Positions 23,641 through 35,400 of a DNA stretch of 64,000 nucleotides are shown here, one piece after another. The DNA comes from Spongilla lacustris. Lineage: Eukaryota; Porifera; Demospongiae; Spongillida; Spongillidae. A model generated the notes under the pieces. That model was not told the origin of the DNA. It worked only from the letters and a program-made list of their open reading frames with translations, and did no database searches. Location of the stretch: assembly GCA_949361645.1 (NCBI GenBank), contig OX442429.1, positions 4,381,147 through 4,445,146 of the forward strand, read 5' to 3'. Position 1 is the first letter of the stretch; each line of letters starts with the position of its first letter. The position numbers were made by a program, and so were the translations under genes.

Positions 23641-24379
23641 AAGGTGTTGGCCACATCTTACTACTGCAGACTTGGCAGTACATGTCTTCAGAAGAGCCCC
23701 ACAACACTTACAAAGGCTCAACAAGAAGGCTTTTCTTTGAATGGTTATACATGTATATTTTAAAAATACACAGCCGATTTGAATTTTTTCTTCTGCTTTA
23801 ATTTACGTCCCTTGTATTTAAAACGGTACCTTTGCAGAATGCAAGCACAATATAGTTACTTTGCATGGTGACTGTCGATTTGCAGATTGAAGGCCATAAT
23901 GATCTTCATATGCATGTGACAATGGAGTCATCAGCTAACGCTTTAACAAAAGATGCAGTATGTGGGCTCAGAATACCCAACAAGCTTCCGTACCTGTGGT
24001 ACTGGGATCGCAAGGTAGGACACCAACTTATCAAAGTACTCAATGAGGCTTGACCAGTGCATGGCAGTCTGCAAGGTTTGCCATTGTGTACACAGTATTA
24101 TGCACTGGCAAGCAAATATAACTCTGCAAAAAGTTGCAAGAGGCCTTCGGTGCTCAAACAGGCCTATGTCTTACATCACACTCATGATATCAATATAACC
24201 AAAATTCAAGCATCACCATTTGCTGTCATCTGTTTTTTTAATCATACATTGATAATTATTGTTTTCAAATTCCTTGTGTGGAGATAGGGTGATATGTGTT
24301 AAAACCCCATCTCTAGTTTACTTGCGACCATATTCAGGAAGTGTTTTGCCAATTTCATCTCCTTGAGTCGTGATATGGA
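23641..24379. other. No gene recognised
   Basis: Possible remains of Gypsy protease sequence, but no catalytic motif was found. A 62-codon open frame at 23865-24053 has no recognised domain. Confidence 0.4.
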
Positions 24380-25900
24380 TCCTCCATGGAGTTCCACTTG
24401 TTCACAAGTGGTGAAGATGAACCGGCTTTAAACATGTGTACTGAAAATTTACACTTGGGTACAATGAAAGTGCCAAAGGTTGAGGACAGAGTGCAGGCCA
24501 CTGCTGCAGTGGCGACAAGCAAAAAGGTAGCAACAAAACACTACGGAGCTGATGCAAAGGCCAAAAAGCTTTCAGGTGAAACTATAACTTCAGAAAGTAT
24601 TGGACCTAGGCACAGATGGAATGATGTCAAAATCGGTGAGTCTGTTCACAGTTATAGGGTACTGGAGTAAGCTGGGTCTGTTGAGGAGATAAAAAATGAT
24701 GTCGCCATGGCTGAACATGATTCAGATGAACAGCTGCCATCAGAAGTGGAGACGGAACCAGAATTGGAAGAAGGTGGGGAACCATCATCAATCGACCTGT
24801 TAGTGGTCAAAGGTAACAAATGAACCATAATCTGGTCAATGTTCATTACATCCCCAAGCAACATGCACACATACTATGGAAGTAAACACAATAACTGGAT
24901 TCTGAGAGTAATAAAAGGTAAATGGATTACTTTTGCGTGGTCATTGCCAGACGAGGAAGTAGGGGAAATTCTAGAGTGCACTACGAACTCCACACTAAAA
25001 TTAAAGCCATCTGCAATCCCTGTGAGTAGAGGGGAGCTGTTCAAACTGCTAGGTTGTCCGCTTGCATTGACCAGAAGTTAAACATCCACACATTCGTTGT
25101 GATTTATTCTCTGTTTGTGACGGTCTCTTTCCAACGGTCTCTTTCCAACACCAAAGTTTGGAGACTGGTTTGGTATACATCAGCACCAAGTAGACAAGCT
25201 GATGCAGCACATCTCATGTGGAAAGGCTGTAGATGGGGATCCTGCATATGGAATATTTTTGGATTGATTCAATATATATATATATAATGGTCCATTTGTG
25301 TGGAACAAGTCCATGTCTGCATGGCGTGGAAAAGATGGAAGTTTTTGTAGTGATGGCATGCCCATGTTACAAAGATAGCCAGAAAGCCCAAAGGAGTGGG
25401 TACTGAACTAAAGAATGCAGCTGACTCTGAGACCAACATTATCATTCACTTAGGGGCAGGGTTTATGGCAGCATAGACATTCATAGATAACTGTCAAGAG
25501 TAAGGGGACTGCAAAGATCCTTCAGTTGACTGAACCTTTCTGGTTGCACAGCCAATTGGGATTCTGCATTTGCTTCAGTTCAGACTGCTGTGGAGCTCTA
25601 AATGCACCATATGTTTTTCAAAGGAATAGTAAAAACTACACATTCTCATTATATCCTGATACAGTTTAGTAACCCGAATGTGGAGACCGGATAACTTTGG
25701 TTGCTACAGTTCAGGGGCATTGTATATTTGCTGCTGGATGGTGGGTGAGACATCACCCGTCCGATGGAGTGTCTGGAGAGGGTACACCACAAGGTAAGAG
25801 ACTGCGATTTCATGCTCTTGGCACTGAAGTTTTAATTAGGTACACCAAACCAAAGGTGGTAGAGGATTGCTTTCAGTGTGCTAAAGTTTGACATTGCAAA
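24380..25900 (+). pseudogene. Decayed piggyBac-like transposase
   Basis: Colinear fragments of a piggyBac (DDE_Tnp_1_7-like) transposase on the plus strand. An acidic N-terminal part (about 24700-24790) is followed by VSRGELFKLLGCPLALTRS at about 25021-25077, then FGDWFGIHQHQVDKLMQHIS in another frame (about 25158-25217). RKPKGVGTELKNAADSET (about 25381-25434) matches RKPKGVGTEVKCIADGVT of the intact element at 35401-37410. GTAKILQLTEPFW is near 25510. Many stops and frame changes; clearly dead and older than the intact copy. Confidence 0.75.
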
Positions 25901-26429
25901 TAAAGGTGGCCTGGCACTTGAGCAAGCCTGGAAGACTCAGAAGTGGGAACATCATTTATTTTCAACTCTGCTTGGGATGATAGAGACAGATACATAAAAT
26001 GCATGGAGACATTTTCATCCAGACGGTGCGTAGTGCATTATTTAGTTTAGGATGTGTGCATGCGTAGAAATTAATATTAAGACTCACTCTCAGGTGATTA
26101 GGCATTCATTCATTCAGTTGTTACTGAAATAAATTTGGAGACACTACGAAGTGGCGACAAAGGTGGGAAGGTGTCCTTACCCATCGGAAGGAGTCTGGAA
26201 CCCTTCAACCCTCAGACAGAGAATTTCAATTCCTAAGTAGAAAGACTGGAACAATCAACTCTTCAACTCCTGGCCTTCTGCGATAATGAGGATATCTTAA
26301 CAATTGTTTGCTGTTGGAATGGATTGAAAAATTCATTGTGCATGTTATTTTTCCATGCAAGGGTTTCATGGGTTCAGAATACCACAAGTACCATGAATGA
26401 TTGTTCTCAAAACGATTTAACGTAACTTT
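25901..26429. other. No gene recognised
   Basis: Separates the piggyBac relic from the Helitron relic. Nothing supportable in any frame. Confidence 0.4.
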
Positions 26430-28148
26430 GGCACTTGATTTCAGCGCAGACATACCCGTTAATCTTGTCCACTAAGTCAACTCGGTCTTCACTTGTGCAA
26501 ACCATGTTTTTGAAATTCAATTATGTACACATATACTCAAACGGCTCCAAAAACGTTATTCTTTGTCATATCTGTGATGAAAGATTTCAAACTGAACACT
26601 CTTACCACCAAATTGGGCTGGGTCGGTTGCAGGTTTGTTGACCAAATGATAAATTCATTGTGTTTCTGGCCAATTTGGATTGCAGGTCATTGTAATAAAG
26701 AGATCTGGTTTGCAATATTTTGCAACAATTGCTTTAGCATCATGACATCTCTTTGTCATGAATATTACACAGAGAGGTTTCAAATGAGCTTGGGTTAATA
26801 ACTGCTAAACCAACCTTTGCACCTCTCTAAATTGCAATGTTGTTGAGGTGATCCATTAAGCCACGGTACTGTTCCACACAGTCTCCTTGCTGGTGACTCA
26901 CAATGCTGAGATTATGTGATTCCACTTGTGCGTATGAATCGTCAGCACACTGTTGATAAAGCTTTCCTCCGTTTAGAATGGAATTGAAGTGGTTAATTCT
27001 AACTGCTATTTGGGCAATCTTCAACCGAAGCTTGGTGACACGTACTTATTATCTTTGAGAGTGGTTCTGCAAATTGACGGGAATATCTGGTTACCATCCA
27101 GGTTCACCATATGGGTAGAACTAAACATACTAAACATATGTCATATAGATGAGGGCTGAGAATGTTCAATGTGATGAGGGTGAGCAGGATCTCTTGCATC
27201 AACTCTGAAGTACATTTCGAACGGAAGAACTCCATCAGCTGAATTAAAATCATAGCGTATCTTTTTTGATTCATGTTTCTATCTGCTGAGAAGGCCATAA
27301 TGTGCTCACTGTAAGGACCGAGTGAACTTCTATTGCAAGGGTTTCTTCTTGAATTTCTACTGCATGCAACATCTTGTACACTTTTGCACAGACATTGACC
27401 TGCTGAATTAATTGATCCAAGCTGTGAAGGATCTGAACAGCAAAATGACTTGCGACTTTAACACCCGTCTAATCAAGACGGGTGTTAGAGTCGCAAGTCA
27501 CTTACCATACACGAATCAATGATGTACATCTGTGCATATTGTCTTGCACCTTCAACTGGATGCATGTGAGACGTACGGTGATAAACTTGACTGTGAAACT
27601 TGAAGCAGTATGGGCCATATCCACCTGGGCTCCCATTGAGGCAAATGATACACTGGAGTTGATGTTTATTTTGAAGTTGGAATGCCCGGATGATTTGGAT
27701 TGCTAAGTAACTCCTTCAGAAGTGGAGGGAACTATCGATGGGATTTATTCTCATCATCCAGGAGAACAGTTCTTTTGTGACAGCAATCATTGAATGTGTT
27801 ACCAGATGATTTTTTCATCAGCAAAATTACAAGATTGATAAAATTTGCACTCAACATTCATCAGGCCACAATTACAAATCTTCACTCTGTTCTTGTCAAA
27901 GTTGTCATGATGGTAAGCGTCAAGTAATCTGTTGGAACGTTGAGGAAGTACAAGCATCTGTTGTGTTTCTTCAGCCCAACGTTGACTGGTTTCGTCTTGT
28001 ATGTCTCTTGCTGTGTTTGTACTTGATGCAAATTCATGTAACTGATGTGCTTCTTCAGCCCGACGTCCAATGATTTCGTCTTTGGTCTCTTGTTGTGTTT
28101 GCACTTGACAAAATTCCCGTTTTCTGATCCTTCTACTCTGATACAGTG
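26430..28148 (-). pseudogene. Helitron Rep/helicase relic
   Basis: Minus strand. The upstream part (about 27799-28148) is Gln/Glu-rich with repeated TQQET/AEE units and ends ICNCGLMNVECKF, resembling the N-terminal region of Helitron proteins. The Helitron_like_N core follows at 26430-27030: GGKLYQQCADDSYAQVES, YRGLMDHLNN, then AKAIVAKYCKPDLFITMTCN followed by PNWP, then IIEFQKHGL. These are colinear with Rep/helicase Helitron proteins. Frame breaks throughout; no helicase part and no 3' CTAGT terminus were identified. A Gypsy element has inserted into it at 28149. Confidence 0.8.
27446..27500. repeat. 25-bp-arm hairpin
   Basis: Arms 27446-27470 and 27476-27500 (24 of 25 positions pair) around the loop AATCA. 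It lies between two Helitron coding segments. Confidence 0.9.
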
Positions 28149-28279
28149 TGTAATGGACTCCATTTTCCTTGTATTGCTGCGCTTGCGCAGTGTTCTGCAC
28201 TCTTTGTATATAAGCCTTGTGTGCGTACATGTTGGCAGACTTGTCACCCTTGTTTGGGAAAGCCACGCCTTGCATTACA
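28149..28279 (+). repeat. 5' LTR, 131 bp
   Basis: TGTAATGGACTCCATTTTCC start, ATTACA end, with a TATATAAG box near 28207. It lacks an 11-base insert present in the 3' LTR. Confidence 0.92.
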
Positions 28280-28281
28280 CT

Positions 28282-28300
28282 TGGCGTAGTCGGCAGGATT
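28282..28300 (+). promoter_or_regulatory. Primer-binding site for tRNA-Ser
   Basis: TGGCGTAGTCGGCAGGAT, two bases after the LTR. It is complementary to the CCA-terminated 3' end of a eukaryotic serine tRNA (…CCTGCCGACTACG-CCA), recalled from general knowledge. Confidence 0.8.
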
Positions 28301-28336
28301 TATGACGGAGGATACTGGCATGAGGTGACTGCTAGA

Positions 28337-29247
28337 ATGAACAAGGCCACTGGAACGAGCGCTGGGAGTACGGCTACGGGAATGGCTGCAACCCGACCGC
28401 TTATCTCTCCAGAACCTTTTTCAGGTGAGTGTAGTTGGACTGACTGGGTTGACCATTTTGAAGCAGCTGCTGCCATGAACGGGTGGGACAACCCCACCAA
28501 GCTGAAGTGGTTGCCAGTGCATCTGACCGGAAAGGCACAAGTTGCTTGGAGACGCTTGTCAGCTGATGCAAAAGGAAACTACGACACTGCTAAAGAGGCT
28601 CGGTGCAAGCGTTTTGAACCAGACAGCAAGAGACAGCAGTATGCAGCGGAATTCCACTCTAGGCAGAGGCATGACAATGAGAAATGGGGCGACTTCACCG
28701 ACCAACTTCGCTGTTTGGCAGACAAGGCGTTCCCCACCCTTGAGGAAGAGCCAGAGAGTTACTAGCAGTTGACAGGTACTTGAGCAATACAATTGACCCC
28801 AATATTCCTTTTGCAGTGCAACAGAAGAGGCCACAGATGGTAGAAGAGGCTGTAGCAGCGACCCTGGAGATGGAATCGTACTCAACACAATGTGTAAAAG
28901 AAAAGGAAAAAAAAGTGTCGTTTGTAGAAGAAGCAACAGAGCATGACGTGTGTATGGTCCGCTCTCAACAGAACGTCATCCCGCTCTTGGAAGCCATCGT
29001 CTCAAGATTGGAGAAATTGGAGAGCGTGGATGATTCCAGGGAGCATGGTCATGAAAAGGGGAACAGCAGTTTCTCGCAAGGCAAAAGGCAGGGCAAGGAG
29101 CACACACAATCAGTGAGATGTTTCAAATGTGGCCAAGAAGGTCATTATGCAAGGGAGTGTGCCTCTAAGGGTGGGAACCTCAGGGAAACTAGCTACCCTC
29201 GGCACCGCGGACCAGGTGCATGCGGGGTAGAGTTAAAAAGGTCCTAG
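28337..29247 (+). pseudogene. Gypsy gag
   Basis: Starts at ATG 28337 (MNKATGTS). The capsid-like part (SWTDWVDHFEAAAAMNGWD) runs to about 28757, where a single-base loss shifts the frame (stop after EEPESY). It resumes as LLAVDRYLSNTIDPNIPF and ends with one zinc knuckle, CFKCGQEGHYAREC, at 29119-29160 (C-x2-C-x4-H-x4-C). Would package element RNA if intact. Confidence 0.85.
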
Positions 29248-29249
29248 GA

Positions 29250-31654
29250 GATACAGATAGTGTGTTAAGTTTAGCAGTTAACCCAACATTGACTTACTAT
29301 GTCACAACACATGTTCTAGGTGTTCCTTTATGTTTAATGGTGGACACAGGGGCAGCTGTAAGTCTTCTCCGGAAAGATAAGTGGCAATTGTTAGGTGGAG
29401 CAGACAAGTACAAGTTTGAACTATGGACAGGAAGTCACTGTTTACAAAGGCACAAGAGTAGCTATGGCTGAAGAGATGGAGGAGTGGATGGTTGCTTCTA
29501 TAACAGAAGCAGAGAGTGCTCCCAACAAAAATGCAACAGTAACAGCACAGAAGCAGCAGATCTTATGGCAGATGGTGGAACAATGCAAGAAGAATCTGTC
29601 TACTGAACAAAAGGAACAGCTGTACCATCTGCTACTGGCCAATGCAGACATATTCGTGGATGGGAGTGATAAGTTGGAGCAGACAAATTGTGTTAAGCAT
29701 GTTATTAATACAGGAGATCATCCACCTATCAGGCAGCCCTATAGGCACATACCAGCAAGCAGAGGGGAGCAGGCCCACCAGCTGGTTCAAGATATGCTAC
29801 GATCCAGCCATCTTCAAGTCCATGGGTATCACCTGTGGTACTCGTCCAGAAGAAGGATGGGTCATACCGTTTCTGTGTTGACTATAGGAAATTGAACAGA
29901 ATAACACGTAAGGATGCCTACCCCCACCCAAGAGTGGATGACACCTTAGATGCGTTGGAAGGTACAAAGTGGTTCTCCACACTGGATTCCTTATGGGGTT
30001 ATTGGCAGGTTGAGATGAGCGAAAAGGATAGAGAGAAAACGGCATTTGTGACGCGAGATGGTTTGTTCGAGTTTAAAGTGATGCCGTTTGGGCTCTGTAA
30101 CGCCCCTGCCACTTTCCAACGATTAATGGATCTGGTCTTAGCAGGTATCCATTGGAGCAGCTGCATCGTCTACATCGACGACATTGTGACCATGGGACGG
30201 ACGTTCCAGCAGCACCTGGTTAATTTGAAGCTGGTATTGGATAGGTTACGTGGAGCCGGGTTGAAATTGAAGCCCACCAAATGCTCTCTCTGTCGCAAGG
30301 AAGCCTTTTTCCTAGGTCACAGAATAACGAGAGAAGGAATAGCTGCTGACCCGGCCAAGACGGCTGCAATGCAGAAATGGGCTGTTCCCCAGACAACACA
30401 GGAACTCCAAGGGTTGCTGGGACTGGTTGGTTATTACAGAAAATACGCGAGTGGCTTTGCTGGCATCGCTAAACCTCTGTATCGGTTGACAGACAAAGTG
30501 CATGAATTTAAGTGGACATCGGAATGTGATGAGCTGAAGGCGCGTCTCATGACGCTTCTATTCTGGCATTTCCAGACTTTTCAAGAACATTCATCCTCGA
30601 CACAGATGCCAGTGACGTGGGATTAGGAGCAGTACTATCTCAGGATCATGAAGGAAACGAACGTGTGGTAGCCTACGCTAGCCGTGTACTGAGCAAAGCC
30701 AAGAAAAGATACTGTGCCACCCGGAAGGAGTTACTCGCAGTGGTAACGTTTGTAAAACATTTTCGAGCATATCTACTAGGCCGGCAATTTATCTTGCGAA
30801 CTGATCATGGCTCTCTACAGTGGCTCTACAATTTTCAAGAACCGGAAGGACAAATGATGGTTGGTGCTCCTCCAAGAATTCGACTTTGAAGTCATCCACC
30901 GGAGTGGGCGTTGCCACACCAATGCGGATGCCCTCTCTTGCTATAAAGATGAAGGCGAAGGCAACAGCCCATGTGTTACAGCAACGCTACTAGCTGCTAA
31001 GGACTCGGGGTGTTCAATGAACATGCAGCAGTTGCAGCAAAAGGATGATGTCATCGATCCCATACACCAGGCACTAAGCTAGGGAGCACCGCCAAACCCA
31101 GCAGACATCAAGGGGAAACCCAGAGTTTGGTGAGTTGGTTCAACAATGGAAACAGTTGGTGTTACGGAACAACGTGGTACACAGACGATATGTTTCCATT
31201 GTTGAACCAACTCACCAAACTCTGACTGGGCGAAGCATACACTATGGTCAGAGAACACATGGGCAGCGCTACTGGGAGGCAAAAGGAGTTATACGATGCA
31301 AAGGTACATGGAGGTAAGTTCAAGGTCGGTGATTTGGTCTGGCTCCATAATCCTGTGGTGACCCGAGGAGCATCGTGGAAACTACGCTGTCCATGGGCGG
31401 GGCCATATCAAGTGGTGAAAAAGTTGTCTACTGTCGTGTTTAGAATCCAGGACGTAAGACGTGGGAGAAGAAGCCGGAAGGTGGTGCACTTCGACAGACT
31501 AAAGCCATGTCCGTCTACCGTCTGCTTCCCTCCGGAGCATACTACTCCTAAGAAACAAATGGTAAAGCAGACCGCAGCACCGGAATACACCGATCAACCA
31601 GCACCCCACCTACCCGGATCAGAACTTCAATTTTTTGACGGAGAGGACTTATAA
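29250..31654 (+). pseudogene. Gypsy pol: protease, RT, RNase H, integrase tail
   Basis: Protease active site DTGA at 29343-29354 (LMVDTGAAVSLL). RT spans 29835-30540 with VLVQKKDGSYRFCVDYRKLN, LDSLWGYWQ (LDLxxGY variant) and YIDD at 30171-30182. RNase H starts DTDASDVGLGA near 30600 and has YASRVLSKAKKRY and RTDHGSLQWL; EVIHRSGRCHTNADALS is in a further frame. Frameshifts near 29400, 29800, 30560 and 30870. The integrase zinc finger and DDE core are absent; only the C-terminal tail (KVGDLVWLHNP, WAGPYQVVKKLS) remains at 31244-31654. Element is not autonomous. Confidence 0.88.
31121..31224. repeat. 34-bp perfect inverted repeat at integrase deletion
   Basis: 31121-31154 is repeated in inverse orientation at 31191-31224, 34 of 34 positions. 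The left arm is genuine pol sequence (part of FGELVQQWKQLV); the right arm is its reverse complement, at the exact point where the integrase core is missing. Confidence 0.92.
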
Positions 31655-31699
31655 CAGACTGACCCTGGAGTTGACACTAACCCAGACGCCGAAAATGTT

Positions 31700-31789
31700 G
31701 AACAGGAAGAGGCTGAAGTGGGGGTGTTGCCCATGAACCAAGCGGAACAGGAAGAGGCTGAAGTGGGGGTGTTGCCCGCGAACCAATCT
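31700..31789 (+). repeat. 45-bp tandem duplication in pol 3' region
   Basis: Two units, 31700-31744 and 31745-31789, starting GAACAGGAAGAGGCTGAAG, differing at a few bases. 15 codons, in phase. Confidence 0.85.
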
Positions 31790-31934
31790 GTGAATGAAAT
31801 ACCTGCTCTCCCGGTGCCCTCCCCAGTACCACCACATAGACAAAATCACAGATACCCACGGAGGGACCATAGGCCCCAGCAGTTCTATGGTCAACCATTT
31901 TCTATATGAGCAGCTCTCGCACAGGGGGAGGTCG

Positions 31935-32076
31935 TGTAATGGACTCCATTTTCCTTGTATTGCTGCACTTGCGCAGTGTTCTGCACTCTTTGTATATAAA
32001 CCTTGTGTGCGTACATGTTGGCAGATTTGGATTGCACTTGTCACCCTTGTTTGGGAAAGCCACGCCTCGCATTACA
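31935..32076 (+). repeat. 3' LTR, 142 bp
   Basis: Same ends as the 5' LTR; contains an 11-base insert (around TTTGGATTGCA) and several substitutions, so the element is not newly inserted. Confidence 0.92.
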
Positions 32077-33208
32077 AGTGCACGAGGCCAACATTACATA
32101 AAAGATTAGCTCGAAAAACGACGCAGCAGGCTAACAGATGTGTTACCTAGACTGTGGATCAAATCAGATTGAATAGTGAGGAGTTCTTTTACATGTGATT
32201 AAATGTTCATCTTGCAATGGACCACACGATGTTTGCTCCTGCTCCAAAAGATTGGAGGTCACTAGTATTTGAAGATCACTTGTGTGAGCGTATTTTTACC
32301 ATTGGGGAGGAAACGTATCAAGGGCTACATGAAGATACTACTACAATTCAACAAGCTTAAACTCACACAGCATCTAGTGACAGCATTTTAAACAGTGTAC
32401 CTTAAACTGAGTCCTGAGTATATTTGTAGTAATAACTAAACTTTCTATTGAACTACATTTTCGTATACTAGATTACATTGGTTTGTTATTAATAGAAATT
32501 CTGTTATTTCAGCACTTAGAGAATTAGTTTTCTGTAGTTAACTATTGCAGGGTATCTTGTTATGCAGTTTTAAAATCAGTATACTTAATCTTTTATTATG
32601 TTAGTTTGATATTGTGCATCTTAAAATGCAAAACAGAATTTAATCGATGTACACTAATTCATTACAGCTGTGGTAGTTATACTTGGTGTGCTTCAATTAG
32701 AAATATCCTTATACTCTAAACCAATGTGAAAAATTTTAACAGCGTCACCCTTGCAAAATGTGACAGATTAATTTGTCTAAATTCCTGTCACTTAGGAATT
32801 TATTATACATTATCGCTTCAACTTTTTTCCTTTTTTACTAGCTAGATATTGTGAGTACAATATTTTTGGCAAAGTTTTACTGATAGAAGGTGACAGTTCA
32901 TTAAATGCACTTTCATGCATCTTAGGAATGACAGCACTGTGCTGAGTCTGGCAGAAATAATACATATTCTGAAGAAGAATCTTGATGAAAACAATATAAT
33001 ACGATTGTCTATACGGCGAGGTTTTCTTTTAAATTGTAACGATGGCAACAGCTGGCAACAGCCTGATGGCAGAACTTTCGTGAGCTGTAGTGCCATGTGA
33101 ATTAATGAACAATAGGCAGAACAGTACATAATCGCATGTATTGTATGCGTGTGTGTGTTCTAAGCTATCATCAAGTTTATAGTCTGTTTGAGACTGGACT
33201 GCGCTACA
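32077..33208. other. No gene recognised; possible LTR of the next Gypsy relic
   Basis: The right end (…GCGCTACA at 33201-33208) is followed by a primer site, so an LTR probably ends here. Its start is not defined; a TGT-initial boundary near 32669 is a guess. A 47-codon frame from 32219 and a 61-codon frame from 32915 have no recognised domain. Confidence 0.4.
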
Positions 33209-33210
33209 AT

Positions 33211-33225
33211 TGGTGTCAAAAGTGG
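33211..33225 (+). promoter_or_regulatory. Primer-binding site for tRNA-Leu
   Basis: TGGTGTCAAAAGTGG, two bases after a CTACA end. It resembles the complement of a leucine tRNA 3' end (…TGACA-CCA). Confidence 0.6.
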
Positions 33226-34360
33226 TATGTCTGAAGAAGATAACATGGACACCTCTGGAGGACCGGGTTCTGCGGGGACAACCAATGTTGTCGGTGAAAG
33301 GACCTCTGGGGGACCGGGTTCTGCGGGGACAACCAATGTTGTTGTTGAAAGGGTTGTCAGAATGGCACTTAGGCTGCCTCTACGCTTCAGCGCTAAAGGC
33401 GATTGGAAACTGGTTATCAAGGTTCGAAATGTATGCTACTCAGGCGAAGATTGCGAAGGACAGCTGGACAAAGGAACTACTCTCGCTGTTAGAGGATGAA
33501 CCTTACCGCGTGGTTACGCACCACGGGCTAGCTCAGACGGATGACTACGATGCGGTATGTGATTGCATTCAGCGGTCTTACGCTCCTTTAGGTAGCGAGC
33601 TGGAGTGGCAGTTGAAGGTGCGCACGAGGGTGCAGAAAGTCGGGGAGTCATTAATGGAGGTCTGTGGCGCCCTGCGGGGCATGACAGATAAAGCTTTTCC
33701 TGGATGGCCAGCTGAACAACTGCAGGACCGCCTGCGCAATCAGTTTATTCAAGGTGTTCTTTCTTCATCGGCGCAACTAGCGCTGACGATGCGTTGAAAT
33801 TAGCCTGTAAGCACGAGATGGTTGAAATGGCACAGAAGCAGTTGCATGCGATGAGGCAGAAAGAAGTTGTGGCATCTACAGAAGGTGAGAGCTCTAATTC
33901 TGAATTGGTTACAGCTACACTGAGCTGGGATAGAGAACGAAGTGAAGTAGAGTCTCTGAGACTAGAAGTACAAAGGTATTCTGATGAGCTGAAAGGTGTG
34001 CAGCGGGGAACAGGGGATAAGGGCGAAGAATGGGGGAAACGGGTCCGGTGTGCTGGAATTGCAAGTCTCGCGGGCACTAAGAAAGGATTGTTCAAAGAAT
34101 GCACGCAGAAGGCAGTTAAAGTGTTGGGGATGCGGTGAGTCTGGGCATCTTCAGTGTGATTGTTTGAAACGACGTGGTGTCGTGCAAGCGGTAAGCTCAC
34201 CTATGATGATTCAGGGAGAGGTTCAGAGAGACTAACCGGAATGCTCATTGAACCTGGTTCTGGGATAACACTGATTAGGGAAGTTGTATGGAGGGATGTA
34301 TTAAAAAGTGGAGGATATGGTTACCATCTAAAAGATCTTAACCACCCTGTGAGTTATTAA
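33226..34360 (+). pseudogene. Second Ty3/Gypsy gag (and protease trace) relic
   Basis: A 51-bp (17-codon) in-phase duplication near the N-terminus (TSGGPGSAGTTNVV, units from 33251 and 33302). The capsid-like region after a frameshift near 33405 contains WLSRFEMYATQ, EYQ-type helices, and MTDKAFPGWP. A coiled-coil-like stretch runs 33794-34000. A first knuckle start, CWNCKSRGH, is broken; the second, CWGCGESGHLQCDC, is intact at about 34120-34160. GMLIEPGSGITLI near 34230 looks like a protease with DTG changed to EPG. The rest of pol is missing. Confidence 0.75.
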
Positions 34361-34827
34361 AACCCAAAGTTCATTACAATTGGAGTGGTCATTTAGCATT
34401 TTCAATTTTGTTTTGAAAGTAGTTAAATGCCTATGAAATTTCATACTTTTTGAAACTTACGTCAAGATTTATAAATGTTGCAATTAATTTAAAAGTTGTC
34501 ATACATTATTGTGTGACATTAATTACTAGCAAGTTATTTCATATTTGCCTACCTTAGTCATTGTATATTCATAAATTCATTTAGAGTGATAATCACATCA
34601 AGGAATTATGTTGAAAAGTGTTGCGTGTTATTGTGGACACCAGGTATACATTTCAGTACTTGCGCAGTTCGTTGAGGACTATTAAAGCCTGAAGCATGAA
34701 TATTTAAACTTTGAAGTAGGAACCCAATGATGCTGGTTTGAATAGTTTGTTTTAACCAAGTCAGATCCCAATGTCAGAATTATGCTGCCAAGGAGCTGTG
34801 TGAGTGCATAGCAGCTTTGCGGATTTC
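34361..34827. other. No gene recognised
   Basis: AT-rich between the Gypsy relic and the foldback MITE. Confidence 0.5.
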
Positions 34828-35138
34828 CCTGATATTTCCCGGCGGTGCAGCCTCACTAGAAGGCAGTTCTTGCCGGCGCTGCCCTGCATTAAGTGTACGT
34901 AGTCAACGTTGGTCCCATACCTGTACGGCTGTGCTCGCTGCTGTTGCTGAATCGCTGCCATTGTGCATATTAAGAAGGCCGTTTAAACGTACGTTTTTCT
35001 TTTTCTTTTAGAAGACAAACACCCCTCCCACTTTCAGGGCAAAAGGTGGGAGGGGTGATTGTCTTCAGCATGGCCTAAAAGAGAAAGAAAAGCGTTTACA
35101 TGTAAACGGCTATCTTAATGTACGAACGCGCAGGCTTA

Positions 35139-35309
35139 GTTCCCGCAAAGTTCCCGCATCAAACAAACCTTATTTCCACCTAAGCTAATTTGTAAAATTC
35201 AAATTCAAGGTTGCAAAACTATTTTTGGCATTGCCAGTAACGATATTTTGATATTAATGTCCATTTTCTTTTTTATTTGCGGGAACCAAGCGGGAACCTC
35301 TGTTCCCGC
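35139..35309. promoter_or_regulatory. Left subterminal GTTCCCGC/GCGGGAAC sites
   Basis: Copies at 35139, 35150, 35279, 35290 and 35302 in both orientations. The right end has matching words near 37760, 37926, 38131-38148, 38153 and 38163. Likely transposase-binding sites (inference from position). The word also resembles an E2F site, so a cell-cycle link is possible but unsupported. Confidence 0.6.
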
Positions 35310-35400
35310 TAGGGAACCATCCAATAAGGGACATTTACGGCCGATTTACGGCCAATTTACAGAAAAAAAAGTCTCGTTCCCAGTTATTTATGACGTGATA

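Larger units (their letters stand above)
28149..32076 (+). mobile_element. Ty3/Gypsy LTR retrotransposon
   Basis: Short LTRs at 28149-28279 and 31935-32076, both starting TGTAAT and ending ATTACA. AGTG precedes the left LTR and follows the right one, a 4-bp target duplication. Order: LTR, tRNA-Ser primer site, gag, protease, RT, RNase H, integrase remnant, polypurine tract (AGGGGGAGG at about 31923-31931), LTR. Coding capacity is lost through frameshifts and an integrase deletion. Inserted into a Helitron relic. Confidence 0.92.

Noticed and set aside
28282..28300. tRNA gene-like sequence
   Set aside because: Only the 3' tRNA complement is present, placed directly after an LTR; it is a primer site, not a tRNA gene.
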